The notes under the pieces are model-generated. The model did no database searches. It saw only the letters and a list, made by a program, of their open reading frames with translations, and was not told the origin of the DNA. This document shows positions 8,313-10,661 of a DNA stretch of 10,661 nucleotides, one piece after another. The translations under genes were made by a program, and so were the position numbers. Positions within the stretch are counted from its first letter, which is position 1. Every line of letters begins with the position of its first letter. Source of the stretch: Acanthaster planci (taxonomy: Eukaryota > Echinodermata > Asteroidea > Valvatida > Acanthasteridae); assembly GCF_001949145.1 (NCBI RefSeq), contig NW_019092003.1:1-10661 (forward strand). The letters run 5' to 3'.

Positions 8313-8857
8313 AAAGGAATATTTAAGTATTCAAATTTTAATAACAAATCACGTGATGACGTCATCATGTTATAAATATTTTAGAATTATCTTTTTTGTA
8401 TAGTTAGTGCTTGCTGTAAGTTTGACGATGATCAACGATTACTGAGGTACGAAAATAGTGGCTTGAAAACGTGTACAAAGTCAATAAGCTGAAATGAATT
8501 TTTAAAAATCAATAATAAATCACATGATGACGTAATCACAATGTGTTAAATTTGGACGTATCTTTGCATCAAGGTTTTTCTTGGCTGTAACTTTGAAGAT
8601 GACCAAAGCTCACAAATTAACCCAAGTGCTTGCTTGAAAACGTGTACAAAGTCAATGGGCTGAAATATATATTGAAAAATCAAGAATGAATGACATGATG
8701 ACGTCATTATGACGTCCTTTACTTACAATAATTTTTGTATCACGGTCTTTGTTGGCTGTAACTTTGATAACCAGCAAACATCGGAAAGGTTTTAAAATTG
8801 TACCTTGAAAACATGTACAAAGTCTAGGGCAAAAAACCTCATTTGCGGAAACACAGC

Positions 8858-9600
8858 TCCTTTATGAGTTCATGTCACGTGATTTGCACCTAAACTGAAC
8901 ACTTTTAATGAATATTACTTCATATTTCAAATCAAATAACAGAGCGTAAAGTACCCAATTTCTCTTTCGTTATTATAGTAATCTTGCACCAAAGTTGAAG
9001 ACTATTTGTTCACTTGTGATAAGTAGAAAAATGTGTACAAAACGTATGGGAAAATATGAAATATTCAAAAAGGAATATAAAAAAGGCAATGACGTCATCG
9101 TGACATCATACATTAGCTATAATTCTAGCATCACGGTCTTTGTTAGCTATTTTTTTGCCATCGATCAAAAATTGCAAGGTTACCAAAATTGTCCCTCAAA
9201 AACGTGTACAAAGTTAATGGGCAAAAAACCCGTTTGCAGAGACACTGCTCCTTTAAGTTCGTGTCACGTGATTTGCGCTTAAACTGAATATTTTTTATGA
9301 AATATTACTTCATATTCCGACTCTTAGGCATATTTCAAATAAAATAACAGAGCGTGAAGTACCCGATTTCTCCTTCGTTCTTATACTAATCTTGCACCGA
9401 AGTGAAAGACTACTTGTTCACTTGTATTAAGTAGAAAAACGTGTACAAACCTATGGGGAAAAATTGAACGTACAAAAATGAATATAAAATAAGGTGATGA
9501 AGTCATCATGGCGTCATCCCTTTGCAATAAATCTTGCATCAGGGTCTTCGTTGGCTATCACTTTGGAACGATCAAACACTGCAAAGTTACCAAAATTGAC
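8858..9600 (+). repeat. Tandem pair of ~391-bp units in right arm
   Basis: CTCCTTTA...GTCACGTGATTTGC begins at 8858 and again at 9249. Both units continue with ACTTCATAT, AACAGAGCGT(A/G)AAGTACCC, CTTGCACC, TTGTTCACTTGT, AAGTAGAAAAA, GTGTACAAA, AAGG and a TGACGTCA-like site, and end in TTACCAAAATTG. The left arm has only one corresponding unit (about 6430-6790), so this is a one-unit gain in the right arm or a loss in the left. Confidence 0.8.
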
Positions 9601-9801
9601 CAAGAATTACTACCAGAACGAAAAAGAAATCAGACTAAATTTTCCCTTCCGTTCGATCGCAAATATACCCAAGTGTGCAAATATTAAATAATATTTCGTA
9701 AGGTTTTTCCAGTTTAGACAAAAATCACGTGACATGAAATTAAAGGAGCAGTTTTCCTGCGCACGTGTTTCTAGCTCCTTGACTTTGTACACGTTTTCGA
9801 G
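9599..9801 (+). repeat. Flipped block in right arm
   Basis: Direct repeat of 6231-6427. The left breakpoint follows TTACCAAAATTG and the right one precedes CCACAAAGTTGAGGACTGCC, where reverse-complement pairing with the left arm resumes on both sides. Compared with the related unit at 9190-9330, this copy is the one that has been turned around. Confidence 0.75.
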
Positions 9802-10156
9802 CCACAAAGTTGAGGACTGCCCACGCATTATGCTGGACAATGTGTGTACAAACCCTATGTTGTGTAACAACGCCATCCATGGTTCAATATAGGACAGTTT
9901 GTTGAAAATTGAAAGCCCAAGCAGGTGTAACCGTAATGCTGCATTAGCGCCCTCATAGCCTGATATAGGACAGTCCGAAAACTGTGCGAAATATGTGTAC
10001 AAAGTCTATGGGGGAAAAAATAATTATTACAAAATCAATAACAGATAAACTACTTAGGTTATCAGTGTGAATTTCTCCTAGTCGATCATATTTAGTAAAC
10101 TGCCAAAGTCGACTGGTGGAGGGAATTGAGTTGAAAGATAAAAAATCTGAAATACA

Positions 10157-10560
10157 ATACCTGTTTGGGCAACTTGCTAAAAAGAAAAAAAATCAGAAAA
10201 ATAATACCTGTATACCTCAAAAAAAAAATAATAATCAGAAAAACAATACCCGTTTTGGCAAAGTTGCCGAAGCAGCTAAAACAAAATAATCAGAAAAACA
10301 ATACCTGTTTCGGCAAAGTTGCTGAAACAGCTAAAAAATCATCAAAAAAGCAAGACCTGTTCCGGCTGTTGCCGAAACAGCTAAAAAAAAAAAAAAAAAA
10401 AAAAAAATAACAAAAAGAATGCCTTTTTCGCAACTTGCCAATAAGCCAAAAAGGAAATGAAAAAACTAATCAGAAAAGAAAGAGCTGTTCTAGCTGTTGC
10501 CAAAACAGATTAAAAAAACAGAAAAGCAATACCTCTTTAGTGAGTTGCCGAAACAGCTAA
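10157..10560 (-). repeat. Right-arm minisatellite, ~8 degenerate units
   Basis: Repeated words AATCAGAAAAACAATACCTG, TTTCGGCAAAGTTGC and CGAAACAGCTAAAA form units of about 45-60 bases, the reverse complement of the array at 5777-5934. A-rich linkers vary in length and one is a run of 25 A. Lysine-rich open frames here come from the A runs and are not genes. Confidence 0.8.
10383..10407 (+). repeat. 25-base A run
   Basis: This homopolymer lies inside the right minisatellite, directly after a CGAAACAGCT word. The left-arm counterpart is a 10-T run at 5819-5828. It looks like expansion of a linker and not a retroposon tail, because minisatellite units continue on both sides. Confidence 0.85.
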
Positions 10561-10661
10561 TTGTAACATCTTTTCTCGTTATTTATCCTGTCCAAGTGTT
10601 CCAGAAGTGCACCATGAGGGTCTGTTATAGGTAGACTTGTCTCTTTTTACCCAACGGTTTT

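Larger units (their letters stand above)
7319..8317. other. Central spacer of the inverted repeat, ~1.0 kb
   Basis: This stretch between the arms has no mirror partner over most of its length. It contains an 18-bp palindrome (7444-7461), a 9-bp hairpin (8155-8178), two GTCACGTGACATT words 147 bases apart, and at its right end a diverged copy of a block from the outer arm (8217-8312). Open frames reach about 107 codons (minus strand, 7528-7851) but show no known domain, and their length is explained by the two internal repeat units. No transposase or reverse-transcriptase motif was recognised. Confidence 0.7.
6514..9097. promoter_or_regulatory. Cluster of TGACGTCA and CACGTG palindromes
   Basis: Exact TGACGTCA occurs at 6514, 6934, 7101, 7272, 7827, 8357, 8699 and 9090, with one-base variants at 8527 (TGACGTAA) and 9509 (TGGCGTCA). 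Exact CACGTG occurs within the element at 6352, 6388, 6761, 7281, 7626, 7773, 8350, 8876, 9265, 9726 and 9762. TGACGTCA is the consensus CRE site for bZIP factors and CACGTG the canonical E-box for bHLH factors. The copies were multiplied with the sub-repeats, so they are not independent, and regulatory activity is inference only. Confidence 0.35.
5660..10661. mobile_element. Foldback-like giant inverted repeat (partial)
   Basis: The left part is mirrored by the right part in reverse complement. Matching anchor pairs are 5669 with 10652, 5768 with 10567, 6083 with 9960, 6934 with 8706 and 7272 with 8364. Over a ~195-base stretch near 6810-7005 the arms agree at about 93% by hand count. The match reaches the last base of the window, so the element probably continues to the right and its true ends and any target-site duplication are not visible. 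Long inverted arms made of internal sub-repeats are the hallmark of foldback elements (Drosophila FB, sea-urchin TU). No transposase was found, so a non-autonomous element or a genomic palindrome are both possible. Confidence 0.8.
8318..10661 (-). repeat. Right arm of the inverted repeat
   Basis: Reverse-complement partner of 5660-7318, but about 690 bases longer. The excess has two sources: an added ~391-base unit around 8858-9248 and a longer minisatellite (10157-10560). One block, 9599-9801, is in the wrong orientation for a mirror copy. GTGTACAAAGTCAAT-type boxes mark the sub-repeats at about 8471, 8642, 8814, 9033, 9201 and 9440. It runs off the end of the window. Confidence 0.85.

Noticed and set aside
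9610-10002. 130-codon minus-strand frame, the longest in the window
   Set aside because: It crosses the breakpoint of the flipped block and the GGCTATGAGGGCGC block; the mirror region in the left arm does not keep the same frame, so it is a chance frame in repeats.
10165-10410. Lysine-rich 81-codon plus-strand frame
   Set aside because: Its lysines come from poly-A linkers of a minisatellite; the repeated segments are degenerate and shared with the mirror array in the left arm.
5660-10661. Inverted repeat as a plain assembly inversion artefact
   Set aside because: The arms differ by several percent, by an extra ~391-bp unit, by array length and by a flipped block, which a simple chimeric join of one sequence with its own reverse complement would not produce.

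Overview
The window reads as non-coding, repeat-dominated DNA from an AT-rich eukaryotic genome. No gene can be named with confidence: there is no bacterial-style gene density, no long open frame, and no tRNA, rRNA or CRISPR array that I can see. The many CATGTACATG-like motifs, TA-rich spacers, nested repeats and suspected high heterozygosity would fit a marine invertebrate (amphioxus-like is a hunch only). The species cannot be fixed from the sequence.

Bases 1-5052 look like three abutting contigs. Bases 367-1593 (A1) are repeated at 1595-2608 (A2), with a single N at 1594 exactly on the junction. Bases 3913-4474 (B1) are repeated at 4480-5052 (B2), with a single N at 4475 on that junction. 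An N on both duplication seams suggests diverged haplotypes or unmerged contig overlaps laid end to end, not true tandem duplications. Beneath this lies an older relationship: about 280-310 bases of A1 (497-808) are homologous to 3759-4036, so a diverged repeat or paralogous segment occurs on both sides of 2609-3758, which holds no recognisable gene. Bases 1-366 carry one open frame of unknown status.

Bases 5053-5659 hold small structured pieces: a 9-bp inverted repeat, three degenerate 20-bp repeats, and a hairpin bracketed by poly-C and poly-G runs.

Bases 5660-10661 form a very large inverted repeat: left arm 5660-7318, spacer 7319-8317, right arm 8318 to the window edge and probably beyond. 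It resembles a foldback transposable element or a long genomic palindrome. The arms are built from sub-repeats of about 170 and 390-410 bp rich in TGACGTCA and CACGTG palindromes, and end in a roughly 50-bp minisatellite of the type GCTGTTTCGGCAAC. The right arm has one extra ~391-bp unit, a longer minisatellite with a 25-A run, and one ~200-bp block in the wrong orientation for a mirror copy. No transposase was recognised in arms or spacer, so the element would be non-autonomous if it is a transposon.

The window gives no evidence of genes working together. Its interest lies in the palindrome's architecture and in the assembly seams.
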